The notes under the pieces are model-generated. The model worked only from the letters and a program-made list of their open reading frames with translations, did not search any database and had not been told where the DNA came from. Below, piece after piece: positions 42,414 to 50,350 of a stretch of DNA of 64,000 bases. Positions within the stretch are counted from its first letter, which is position 1, and the number at the start of each line of letters is the position of its first letter. This stretch comes from Bacillota bacterium (GTDB taxonomy: Bacteria > Bacillota > Bacilli > Paenibacillales > UBA4045): NCBI GenBank assembly GCA_023441055.1, contig JAEZQY010000067.1:62001-126000 (forward strand). The letters run 5' to 3'. Position numbers and translations under genes: made by a program.

Positions 42414-43346
42414 TCAGAGCCGATGTTCAGATACTGAACCATCCGCGAGCCGCACCCATGTGTTGAACGATTTACCGCCTTGATTCAAGCGAATTACACG
42501 GGCGCCGTGCATGCCTTCAGGAGGGTTTCGGGTTTCGCAGCCGGTGACATGACCATAGCATAGATAGATGCCATGAACCTTGCCGCAATAATCATTGGAA
42601 TGATCATGGCCGCAGAATACAGCCTGAACATCTCCTCGTTCTACCATAGCAGCCAGGAAACCAGAATTGACATCCGGGCAGCATACCTTCTCTCCCTTAT
42701 GTCCGATCCGCCCAGGCGCGTCCCAAGCTTGCTCATACTCGGGCAACGGGATGTGAATGAAGGATAACGCCGGCACTCGCGCTCCGCGCTCTGCCTCAAG
42801 AAGCTTCGATTGCTGCGTATACCATTGAATTTGGTCGGATTGCACCCAGGCTTCTCCGCCAATGTCAGATGGTGCCTTATCACCGGTATCGAATAGATAT
42901 AAAGCAGCAGCCAGACGTTCTTCTTTGGCATCATGAATGCGCAACACATAATTCCCTAGCCCATTAATCTCTGCAGGGCCTGGCTCAGTCAGACACCACG
43001 AACTCTCCAGTTGAACAGCCAACAGCGCTTCCTTAGTCGTATCCTGTTCTGCATCATGATTGCCGAATATCGCAGCCCAGGGGATCTGTCTGCTTAGAAC
43101 AGGCTCCAATGCTTGTCGCAGCAGCGGCGCTCGATCCGGACATCGCGGCCCGCCCACCATATCGCCGGTGTAGACAACCAGGTCTGGCTTCTCGGCGTCT
43201 AGAATACGGCTCATGAGTTGAACCGTCTCCTCATTGAGCGGTTCCTCATGGTGCATATGAAGATCCGTGAATTGTACAATCGTGAACGTGCCATTATTAC
43301 GGAAGGATAGCCGCTTGTCTGCTCTTCCACGAATTCTGTTGGTCAT
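42414..43346 (-). CDS. Calcineurin-like metallophosphoesterase
   Basis: Cytoplasmic dimetal phosphoesterase of 310 residues. All motifs are present: FTDLHMHH (26-33), YTGDMVGG (59-66), GNHDAEQ (95-101), and FCGHDHSNDYCGKV toward the C-terminus. This arrangement fits the Icc/YkuE-like or purple-acid-phosphatase-related phosphodiesterases found in sugar clusters. The ATG at 43346 is preceded by GGAGGG. It has its own strong promoter (43398-43427) with a ROK-type repeat just downstream. It may remove phosphoryl groups from imported mannosides so the GH38 enzyme can act; this is inference. Confidence 0.9.
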   Translation of the reverse strand: MTNRIRGRADKRLSFRNNGTFTIVQFTDLHMHHEEPLNEETVQLMSRILDAEKPDLVVYTGDMVGGPRCPDRAPLLRQALEPVLSRQIPWAAIFGNHDAEQDTTKEALLAVQLESSWCLTEPGPAEINGLGNYVLRIHDAKEERLAAALYLFDTGDKAPSDIGGEAWVQSDQIQWYTQQSKLLEAERGARVPALSFIHIPLPEYEQAWDAPGRIGHKGEKVCCPDVNSGFLAAMVERGDVQAVFCGHDHSNDYCGKVHGIYLCYGHVTGCETRNPPEGMHGARVIRLNQGGKSFNTWVRLADGSVSEHRL

Positions 43347-43369
43347 ACCTAACCCTCCAACCTATATAT

Positions 43370-43387
43370 ATTATTGATTAAAATAAT
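43370..43387. promoter_or_regulatory. ROK-type operator, metallophosphoesterase promoter
   Basis: ATTATT-GATTAA-AATAAT: perfect 6-bp arms with the same ATTAA core as the other sites. It starts 10 bases downstream of the -10 box. Confidence 0.6.
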
Positions 43388-43397
43388 TCATGTTAAG

Positions 43398-43427
43398 ATT
43401 GTATGAGGGAATATCGAATCTTGTCAA
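43398..43427 (-). promoter_or_regulatory. Promoter of the metallophosphoesterase gene
   Basis: Minus-strand TTGACA (43422-43427), a perfect -35 box, 18-base spacer, TACAAT (43398-43403). Confidence 0.75.
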
Positions 43428-43594
43428 TCCCTTCTCTCGTATCCTATCTTCTGATATTCCGAGTCCGAGATGCCCATATGCTTCTTGAGGATCTGCCTGG
43501 ATTAGGCTCGATCAGCGCCTCCTGAACAATAAGCCAATAAGGTGCAGCTAAATGGAGTTAGTCGAATTTCTAATAGGATGTAAAGATTTTAATG
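43428..43594. other. Intergenic stretch between divergent genes
   Basis: About 170 bases without a supported gene, RNA or repeat, between the metallophosphoesterase promoter and the promoter of the orphan binding protein. I see nothing further in it. Confidence 0.5.
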
Positions 43595-43648
43595 CTTACA
43601 AGAATTCGCTTTCTTTCTATACTTAGAGTAGGATATGGCGCCTATCCA
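43595..43648 (+). promoter_or_regulatory. Promoter region of the orphan binding-protein gene
   Basis: CTTACA (43595-43600), 17-base spacer, TATACT (43618-43623). GGATATGGCGCCTATCC (43632-43648), an imperfect palindrome with five matched outer pairs per side, begins near the start site and may be an operator. No ATTAA-type repeat is present on this side. Confidence 0.5.
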
Positions 43649-43675
43649 ATAATTCATTTAGTAAGGGGAGTTCAA

Positions 43676-45385
43676 ATGGCCACTCGCAAACGAAGTTCTA
43701 TCATCGCCATTATGCTTATCATAATTCTTGTTTTTATGTCGGCTTGCCAGGCGAAGGACAACACAGCCGAACCGACACCTGCTCCGGTCAATACACCTGC
43801 ACCGGCTGACACGGCAGCAACTGAGCCTGCAGAAGTCGTTGATCCAATGGCCAAATACGATCCGCCAATCAAACTAACTGGCGCGATGTTTGATAATGGC
43901 TCTGAATTTCCTCAGGGTGAGGACTGGACGAATAACCGCTGGTTAGATCATTATCGCGATACACTTGGAGTCGATCTCGAGTTTTCATTCATAACGACTG
44001 GAGTTGAGTACCCCCCTAAGCTGACATCTTCAATCGCAACGGGGGATATTCCAGACATCATCACACTGGATTCGATTTCCTTCCAAACGCTGTATGAGAA
44101 CGATGAGCTTGCTGATCTAACCGAGGCTTTCGATGAGTATGCCTCTGATTTACTTAAGAAAATCCTCACTGAGACTGAGACTGGCAAGGAAGCCATGGGT
44201 TTGCTTACACGTGACGGCAAGCTGTATGGATTGCCGCAAACCAATGCATCTCTGGCTGCCAATGGATTAATGATGATGATCAGATCCGACTGGATGGAAG
44301 AGTTGAATTTGCCAGATCCGCAATCGCTGCAAGATGTCATTAAAATTGCTGAAGCATTCGCTCTTCAGGATCCAGATAACAATGGGCAAGACGACACGTA
44401 TGGAATTTCTGTAGCCCGTTCCTTTCAATTCGCAGAATTCGGGGACTTATCCGTATTCTTCAACGGCTATCATGCGTATCCAAGAATGTGGCTTGATGAC
44501 GGCAACGGCGGGCTGAAATATGGAAGCATTCAACCAGAGATGAAGACTGCACTGCAATCCTTGCAAAACTTATTCAACAAAAAAGTGCTTAGTCCTGATC
44601 TTAATGTGAACACGGTAGAATCCGAGTGGGATGCAGCCAGAAACGGCAAGGTTGGTATTGTATTCGGCAATAGAAATTCTCCTAGACGTGTAGCGCAAAC
44701 CATTACAGAAGAAACGCCGAATATCGACTGGAAGGTATTCCCGGCCATGTCTATTGACAGCACACCAGCCAAAGTAAACGGCCGTAATGTTTCCAACACC
44801 TATTATGGGATTAGAAGTGGATATGCCAACCCGGAAGTCATCATCAAGATGGCAAACGCTTTTGTTGAACAACACTATGAGTACCCAAGCACCAAGGACA
44901 ACTTGAATCCATTGCTAAATCACAAGCTGTCTGAAGAGAAGACCATTACAACCCATAATTATGCTTTAATCAAAATATTCAATCCAAACGCTGTCATTGA
45001 CGAAGCGGATGATATTATGAGTGCACTGAAGGATCCGAGCAAGATCAACGATTTCAACAGAGACATCGTCGCATCCATACAAGCTTATCCGGATGATCTT
45101 ACTGGATGGCTGCCAATGAGAACCTATGGCGATAACAGCAGCTTCTCCGTTGTATCCCAGTATGACAAGAATGATTCCGTTATGAAGGAACGCTTCACCG
45201 GCCCTCCAACACCGACGATGATATCGAACAATCAAATCTTAGATGATCTGTCCTATGAATATTTCACTAAGATCATTATGGGAGAATCCCATATCGATGA
45301 GTTTGATCAATTTGTAGAGCAATGGAAGAAGCTTGGCGGCGATCAGATTACGGCTGAGGTTAATGCCTGGTATAAGGCTAAGTAA
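43676..45385 (+). CDS. Orphan extracellular solute-binding lipoprotein
   Basis: Sugar-binding lipoprotein of 569 residues. The lipobox LVFMSACQAK puts the lipidated cysteine at residue 24; a Pro/Thr/Ala-rich linker (roughly 30-55) follows. The mature protein is a large LplA-type binding protein (SSIATGDIPDIITLDSISF, DGKLYGLPQTNASLAANGLMM, AFALQDPDNNGQDDTYGIS). ATG 43676 is chosen over ATG 43592 because AGGGGAG lies five bases upstream and the signal peptide starts there. It has a terminator right after and no permease or ATPase beside it. It could feed the LplB/LplC-type permeases at 26089-27879 or act as a sensor partner. Confidence 0.93.
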   Translation: MATRKRSSIIAIMLIIILVFMSACQAKDNTAEPTPAPVNTPAPADTAATEPAEVVDPMAKYDPPIKLTGAMFDNGSEFPQGEDWTNNRWLDHYRDTLGVDLEFSFITTGVEYPPKLTSSIATGDIPDIITLDSISFQTLYENDELADLTEAFDEYASDLLKKILTETETGKEAMGLLTRDGKLYGLPQTNASLAANGLMMMIRSDWMEELNLPDPQSLQDVIKIAEAFALQDPDNNGQDDTYGISVARSFQFAEFGDLSVFFNGYHAYPRMWLDDGNGGLKYGSIQPEMKTALQSLQNLFNKKVLSPDLNVNTVESEWDAARNGKVGIVFGNRNSPRRVAQTITEETPNIDWKVFPAMSIDSTPAKVNGRNVSNTYYGIRSGYANPEVIIKMANAFVEQHYEYPSTKDNLNPLLNHKLSEEKTITTHNYALIKIFNPNAVIDEADDIMSALKDPSKINDFNRDIVASIQAYPDDLTGWLPMRTYGDNSSFSVVSQYDKNDSVMKERFTGPPTPTMISNNQILDDLSYEYFTKIIMGESHIDEFDQFVEQWKKLGGDQITAEVNAWYKAK

Positions 45386-45408
45386 TCATGAAGAAGAAGC
45401 ATTGAGGA

Positions 45409-45434
45409 AGAGGCTGTCCAAACGGACAGCCTCT
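45409..45434. terminator. Strong bidirectional terminator
   Basis: AGAGGCTGTCC pairs perfectly with GGACAGCCTCT over an AAAC loop, followed by TTTTTCTT on the plus strand. It serves the binding protein (stop 45385) and, with a weaker T-tract, the convergent ten-gene operon (stop 45456). Confidence 0.9.
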
Positions 45435-45455
45435 TTTTCTTAATGATTGGAATGT

Positions 45456-46361
45456 TTACTGTTTATTCACTGTATATTCCCAAATATAATCCAGCTCCTG
45501 CAAGATTAACGCATCAGATACCGGTGACTCGTCGGGGAACAGAATCTTCGTATTGTCAATAATACCTCGTTTATGCAGCATGTACTTAAGCAGATATAGG
45601 GAGTTCATGCCATAGATTTGCAAGTACGGGAGCAGCCTTGTGTAATATTCGTGAATCGCCTCGTCCACTTCACCAGCGAGATAAAGATGAATGACTTTGC
45701 TGTGAATCTCTGCCGCCTCTGTGCCTGTCATAAATGCGGTTACCCCTTGACGCAGTAATTGGATCATGTGGAAGCCGCCAGCACCGCCGATAATCTGCAT
45801 ACGATCGCCAACCCGGTCGATCAGCTCTCGCGTCTTGGTCAGGAATGTGCTGCCTTCCGCCTTGGCATAACCCGCTGTCGGCACTTCATCGCATATCCGC
45901 TCAATAAAGCTGGCTGTATATACGCCTGCCGAAGCGCCCGTGTCCTGCACAATGATTGGCAGAGGTGTCGTCAGGCCTACCTCCTTATAATAAGCCAGCA
46001 GATCATCTGGACGCATCACACCAACGATCGGTGAACATACCATCAGCTGATCAGCGCCTAGACGATGCGCTATCTTGGCATTCTCTATCGAGTCGCGCAG
46101 CGAAACCGCGGTCGTGCCAATGAAGACAGGCACCCTGCCATTTACACGTTCAACCACAGTTCGGATTAACAGCTCGCGATCACTCGCCGAAACCTTATAA
46201 TATTCGGATGCCCCGCCAAGATGACCAATCGCAGCCACATCATTGGCCAAGCAGTAATCCACCAGTCTTTTTTGACTTTCGACATCGATCTCTCCACGGT
46301 CATTTATTGTGGTTGGGAGAATGGGCATTTGCCCCTTGAATACAGGAAAACCGTTTCTCAT
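45456..46361 (-). CDS. DHDPS/NAL family lyase with altered active site
   Basis: Class I aldolase-superfamily enzyme of 301 residues, cytoplasmic. The Schiff-base lysine is in AGYAKAEGSTF (K167). The conserved tyrosine found in most members (LYNxP-like) is replaced: the strand reads LPIIVQDTGASAG at 134-146, with Q139-D140 at that position. GHLGGASEYYKVSASDRELL replaces the GTTGE pyruvate loop. It is the last gene of the ten-gene operon and next to two sialidase-like genes, so N-acetylneuraminate lyase activity might be guessed, but the altered motifs argue for another keto-acid sugar. The ATG at 46361 has GGAGGG seven bases upstream. Confidence 0.85.
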   Translation of the reverse strand: MRNGFPVFKGQMPILPTTINDRGEIDVESQKRLVDYCLANDVAAIGHLGGASEYYKVSASDRELLIRTVVERVNGRVPVFIGTTAVSLRDSIENAKIAHRLGADQLMVCSPIVGVMRPDDLLAYYKEVGLTTPLPIIVQDTGASAGVYTASFIERICDEVPTAGYAKAEGSTFLTKTRELIDRVGDRMQIIGGAGGFHMIQLLRQGVTAFMTGTEAAEIHSKVIHLYLAGEVDEAIHEYYTRLLPYLQIYGMNSLYLLKYMLHKRGIIDNTKILFPDESPVSDALILQELDYIWEYTVNKQ

Positions 46362-46373
46362 CGGATGACCCTC

Positions 46374-47408
46374 CTATTGAATAGTGAACCTTGTTGAGGA
46401 AATAAACCGCTCGCCCTGTGCCTCCGTATTGTAATAATAAGCGGTAAGCAGATCGCCGTCAGGAAGCACAACCAAACGCGGATATCCAATATCGAAGTTA
46501 CCGCCATCTGTTCGCAGTATGAATTCATCACTCCAACTTCTTCCTTCGTCTGCTGAAATTCGGCCGCGAATGCCGAAGGGCTGATCGCGATGACCATATA
46601 CAAGGCAGAGCCGCCCATCCTTCATTTGCTTCAGCGCAGGGGGGTTCGGCTTGATGGACTCGGTAACCATCTGATCGTACACCCAGGTCTTGCCTGTATC
46701 ATAGCTTACAAATTGAGACAGTCTGCTCTTTTTATTCGGGTTGTCGAATCGATCCTCTTCTCTTAGGATCGCGATGATGCTGCCATCCTCGCGCCTGTAG
46801 CTGGCTGGCATAATCGTAAAGCCGGGAGGTTCATCGCCAATATAAGATAGAAATTCGAAGCTGCCGCCACCATCACGAATCATGGCACAGCAGGCACGTC
46901 CTTCATAGCCGTCAGACTTCGGACAAGCCATGAATAGGATCGCTTCATCCTTACTGAGCACAACCAGATCCGTTCGCGCACTGATTCCGCTTAATCCCAT
47001 ATCAGGAATCAGATACGGACCATTCCAGGTACGGCATCGATCTGTTGAATAGTAGAAGTAGGATTTGGCACCAGCATGCAAGCCGACATGCTCCATGCGA
47101 AGAGCCAGCTCCGGGTCGGTAAAATCAAGCCCTCCCTTGAACTCCTTTGCTTCTGCCTTCTGTTCAGCCAGCTCCGGAGGGGCTTCGAATACCCAGGTCC
47201 TGCCGCCATCAAGACTGCGGCATTGCCGCGCATAGCTCGGCTTATCCTCGGCGATCTTGTGCCCGGGGACGACTTTGGGTTCGAGTGTTCCGTGTGTAAA
47301 GCCAACTACGACTTCATCCCCCCAGCTCCACATCCCATGATTCGCCGGCCAGCCGGCAAATCTGCCCATCTCATAACACACATCAACATGCTCCACTTGT
47401 TGCAGCAT
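46374..47408 (-). CDS. Sialidase-like BNR-repeat protein, copy 2
   Basis: Six-bladed beta-propeller protein of 344 residues in the sialidase superfamily. Asp-box motifs SxDxGxTW are seen as SLDGGRTWVF, STDRCRTWNG, SYDTGKTWVY and SADEGRSWSD. It has no signal peptide, so it is cytoplasmic, unlike secreted sialidases. ATG 47408 is preferred over GTG 47417 since GGAGAG lies nine bases upstream and the start then matches that of its paralogue. It is a close tandem paralogue of 47439-48482 along the full length. Classical sialidase catalysis is not proven; related cytosolic propellers hydrolyse or bind other glycosides. Confidence 0.87.
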   Translation of the reverse strand: MLQQVEHVDVCYEMGRFAGWPANHGMWSWGDEVVVGFTHGTLEPKVVPGHKIAEDKPSYARQCRSLDGGRTWVFEAPPELAEQKAEAKEFKGGLDFTDPELALRMEHVGLHAGAKSYFYYSTDRCRTWNGPYLIPDMGLSGISARTDLVVLSKDEAILFMACPKSDGYEGRACCAMIRDGGGSFEFLSYIGDEPPGFTIMPASYRREDGSIIAILREEDRFDNPNKKSRLSQFVSYDTGKTWVYDQMVTESIKPNPPALKQMKDGRLCLVYGHRDQPFGIRGRISADEGRSWSDEFILRTDGGNFDIGYPRLVVLPDGDLLTAYYYNTEAQGERFISSTRFTIQ

Positions 47409-47438
47409 CCTTCGCACTCTCCATCCTGTATGTTCTGA

Positions 47439-48482
47439 TTAACGTGCAACCGAAAATCGTGTAGCCGCGATAAAACGCTCACGCTTCGCATCGGTATTGT
47501 AATAATATGCTGTCAATAAATCGCCATCAGGCAGAACAACCATACGCGGATAGCCGAGGTCATCGCAGCCCCCATCTGAGCGCAGAATGATCGGCTCTCC
47601 CCAGCTGCGTCCCTCATCCTCCGATATGCAGCAGCGCATGCCATAAGGCTCGACGCGATAGCCGTATACTACGCATAGCCTGCCGTCCTTCATCTGCTTT
47701 AGTGCAGGCGGATTCAGGGCTGGCGCCTCGTCAATCATTAGGTCATATGTCCATGTCTTGCCCCGATCATGGCTCACATATTGGGATAGGCGGCGCCTCA
47801 GGTTCGGATTGTCGAAGCGGTCCTCCTCGCGCAGGATCACAACAATACTGCCATCCTCGCGCATGTGAGCAGCAGGCATGATCGTAAATCCTGGCGGCTC
47901 TTCCCCAATATAGGAGAGGAATTCGAAGCTGGCGCCTCCCCCGCGAATCAAGGCACAGCAAGCGCGCCCTTCATAGCCATCAGATTTGGGGCAAGAAAAG
48001 AAAAGAAGCGCTTCATCCTGATTCAACACCATCATTTCGGTTCTCGCTGTTACGCCGGTTAATCCCATATCGGGCACGAGATAAGGCCCATTCCAGCTAT
48101 GGCAGCGGTCCGTGGAAAAGTAGAAGCGGGTTGTTGCTCCGGCATGCGAGCCGTTAGGCACCATACGAATGGCAAGCTCAGGATCTGTAAAATCGAGACC
48201 ACCTTCAAAAACAGCAGCTTCCTCAGTAAAGGGGGAGGCGATTTCCGGCGGCTTCTCAAAGCTCCATGTCCGTCCCCCGTCCAAACTGCGGCTCTGCACA
48301 CAATAACTTGGTAAATTGTAAGCAATCTTATGTCCTGGTACATCCTTTGGCTCCAGCGTCCCTTGCAAGAATCCTACGACAACCTCATCCCCCCAGCTCC
48401 ATATACCATGGTTAGCTGGCCAACCGGCAAAATTCCCCTCCTCATGATAAACATCAACATGCTCCACCTCTTGCAAACTCAT
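47439..48482 (-). CDS. Sialidase-like BNR-repeat protein, copy 1
   Basis: Paralogue of the next gene, 347 residues, likewise without signal peptide. It shares FAGWPANHG-WSWGDEVVVGF at the N-terminus, ESKSDGYEGRACCA-like central residues (SCPKSDGYEGRACCALIRGG) and the YYYNT ending. Asp boxes are SLDGGRTWSF, STDRCHSWNG, SHDRGKTWTY and SEDEGRSWGE. ATG 48482 with GGGAGG eight bases upstream is preferred over the TTG at 48485. Located 25 bases after the permease gene, it belongs to the ten-gene operon. Tandem duplication followed by divergence may allow two linkages or two subunits. Confidence 0.87.
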   Translation of the reverse strand: MSLQEVEHVDVYHEEGNFAGWPANHGIWSWGDEVVVGFLQGTLEPKDVPGHKIAYNLPSYCVQSRSLDGGRTWSFEKPPEIASPFTEEAAVFEGGLDFTDPELAIRMVPNGSHAGATTRFYFSTDRCHSWNGPYLVPDMGLTGVTARTEMMVLNQDEALLFFSCPKSDGYEGRACCALIRGGGASFEFLSYIGEEPPGFTIMPAAHMREDGSIVVILREEDRFDNPNLRRRLSQYVSHDRGKTWTYDLMIDEAPALNPPALKQMKDGRLCVVYGYRVEPYGMRCCISEDEGRSWGEPIILRSDGGCDDLGYPRMVVLPDGDLLTAYYYNTDAKRERFIAATRFSVAR

Positions 48483-48510
48483 CAATCTTTCCTCCCTGTT
48501 GCTTCTTTAT

Positions 48511-49464
48511 TTATTCACCCGTTATACCTGTCCGCTCAATACCTTCCATGAACTTGCGTTGCAAGAAGGCGAAACAAACAAGTATCGGCAGGATGACCAT
48601 GAATGTCGCTGCCATCAGAACAGCGTTGTTAGGATGATCCTCCATATCCGTGCTGTCCAGGGCCAGTATCTGCTCCATAGCAGTAATTGGCTGATTGATC
48701 TTGGCCACAATCAGATTGATTCTAGCCGGCAATAGGCTCATGTCTGGCAGCGAGGCATAAATTGCGGGCTCATAGAAATCGTTCCAATGCCATACGAGGG
48801 ATAGCACCAGCACGACTAGGAATACGGACCTTGCCATTGGAAATACAATGAGCCAGTAGGTGCGCAGGAAGCCGCAGCCGTCCACCTTCGCAGCATTCTC
48901 CAGCTCCCTGGGAATACCCAAATAAAATTGGCGAAAGATGAAGACGAACAATGCCCCCTTTAGCCCCAATCCGAAAAACGTAGGCACCAGAATAGGCAAG
49001 TAACTGTTCAGCCAATCCAGGTTGGCAAACACCATGTAGGTCGGAACAATGATCGTCTGGATCGGAATAATAAAGGCTAAGATGACCAGCGCAAACAGGA
49101 CGTTCTTGAAGGGGAAGTTGTAACGGGCAAATCCGTAGCCGATGAAGGAGCAAGAGATTAGATGGCCCAACGTTCCCACTGTTGTCAGCAGCATGGAATT
49201 TTTCAAATAATAGAAGAAATCTAGCTCCTGGTAAGCTAAGAGATAGTTGCGCAATTTAATGCTTCGCGGCACCCAATTGACTAGGAAATCATTCAGATCG
49301 GCAGGTGTTTTGAGAGAGGTGATAATGATATATAGGAACGGAAACAGGAAGACAAAAGCCAAATCAAAAAGCACGATGTATAAAATCAGCTTGGTCAGTC
49401 TTTCCTTCAGCTTCCCACGGATCCGGATTCTCTCAAACGTGGACATAACATTTGCAATCACCAT
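48511..49464 (-). CDS. Carbohydrate ABC transporter permease (MalG type), second pair
   Basis: Inner-membrane permease of 317 residues with six membrane segments. The EAA loop reads LENAAKVDGCGFLRTYWLIVFP. An insertion near the C-terminus (AKINQPITAMEQILALDSTDMEDHPNNAV) makes it longer than most. ATG 49464 is preferred over GTG 49470 on spacing from AGAAAGG. It pairs with the permease at 49487-50350. This is the second permease pair of the operon, the first being 54683-56500. Confidence 0.92.
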   Translation of the reverse strand: MVIANVMSTFERIRIRGKLKERLTKLILYIVLFDLAFVFLFPFLYIIITSLKTPADLNDFLVNWVPRSIKLRNYLLAYQELDFFYYLKNSMLLTTVGTLGHLISCSFIGYGFARYNFPFKNVLFALVILAFIIPIQTIIVPTYMVFANLDWLNSYLPILVPTFFGLGLKGALFVFIFRQFYLGIPRELENAAKVDGCGFLRTYWLIVFPMARSVFLVVLVLSLVWHWNDFYEPAIYASLPDMSLLPARINLIVAKINQPITAMEQILALDSTDMEDHPNNAVLMAATFMVILPILVCFAFLQRKFMEGIERTGITGE

Positions 49465-49486
49465 TCTCACCCTTTCTAATTGCGCA

Positions 49487-50350
49487 TCAAGGTTTCATAC
49501 TCTTCTTAAACAAGCTAAATACAGTCATGACGACAAGGAAGATAAAGATAAAGTAGATCCAACCGATCGCAGCTGCATAAGTGAAATCCATGTTGTCAAA
49601 AGCGAGCAGCCTGATGTACTCCAGAATTGGATTCACTACCCCTGTAAAGGAATCTACAAAGGTATAAATAATAACGAGCACCAGTATAGGAGTCATCATC
49701 GGCAGCGTAATCTTCCAGAACATCTCCCACTCTGTAGCGCCATCGATCCTGGCCGATTCATACAAGGATGACTGAATATTCTGCAGACCGGATAACAGCA
49801 ATAGAATCTGCACACCCGAGCTCCATAGGACCACCACGATAATGCCGAAGAAAGCGTCCACTCCCGTAACCGCTGTATTGCCCAAGTACAGAAGCAACTC
49901 TCGCGAAATCAAGCCTCCATCGGCAATAGAGATTAATGATTTGTCTACACCCTGATACAATAATTGGCGCATGACATCTCCGGACCCGAGTAGAAATGGG
50001 ATAAAGAACACCGTTCTGAAAAATCCGCGGAAGCGAAAGCTCTTATTAATCAGAATGGCAAGCATCAAGGAGAAAATGATGATCAGTGGCGCTTGCAATA
50101 GCGTCTGCATAACGACTTGCAAAAACATTGGTATGAAAGCAACGTCTACCAGGAATGCGCGTTTAAAGTTCTCAAAACCCGTCCAAGCAATCTCAAAGCC
50201 AACGATCTTGGTCAGCTTGCCTAAGCTCAGCTTGATCGATATAAATAAGGGGAATGCAAAGAAAATAGCAAAACCAATAATGAAGGGGAGCACGAAGACA
50301 TAGCCTTCAAGGATATGTCTTCTCTCCATATTCAGCCTGAATTTATTCAT
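49487..50350 (-). CDS. Carbohydrate ABC transporter permease (MalF type), second pair
   Basis: Inner-membrane permease of 287 residues with six membrane segments. The N-terminus ILEGYVFVLPFIIGFAIFFAFPLF and the EAA loop LYESARIDGATEWEMFWKITLP are canonical. Its start overlaps the DUF5696 gene's end by eight bases, which suggests coupled translation. It forms a channel with the product of 48511-49464. No ATPase is encoded in this operon. Confidence 0.93.
   Translation of the reverse strand: MNKFRLNMERRHILEGYVFVLPFIIGFAIFFAFPLFISIKLSLGKLTKIVGFEIAWTGFENFKRAFLVDVAFIPMFLQVVMQTLLQAPLIIIFSLMLAILINKSFRFRGFFRTVFFIPFLLGSGDVMRQLLYQGVDKSLISIADGGLISRELLLYLGNTAVTGVDAFFGIIVVVLWSSGVQILLLLSGLQNIQSSLYESARIDGATEWEMFWKITLPMMTPILVLVIIYTFVDSFTGVVNPILEYIRLLAFDNMDFTYAAAIGWIYFIFIFLVVMTVFSLFKKSMKP

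Noticed and set aside
46374..48482. Sialic acid catabolism locus (sialidase plus N-acetylneuraminate lyase)
   Set aside because: The lyase lacks the conserved tyrosine and GTTGE-type loop, both propellers are cytoplasmic, and no sialic-acid kinase, epimerase or NagA/NagB is present.
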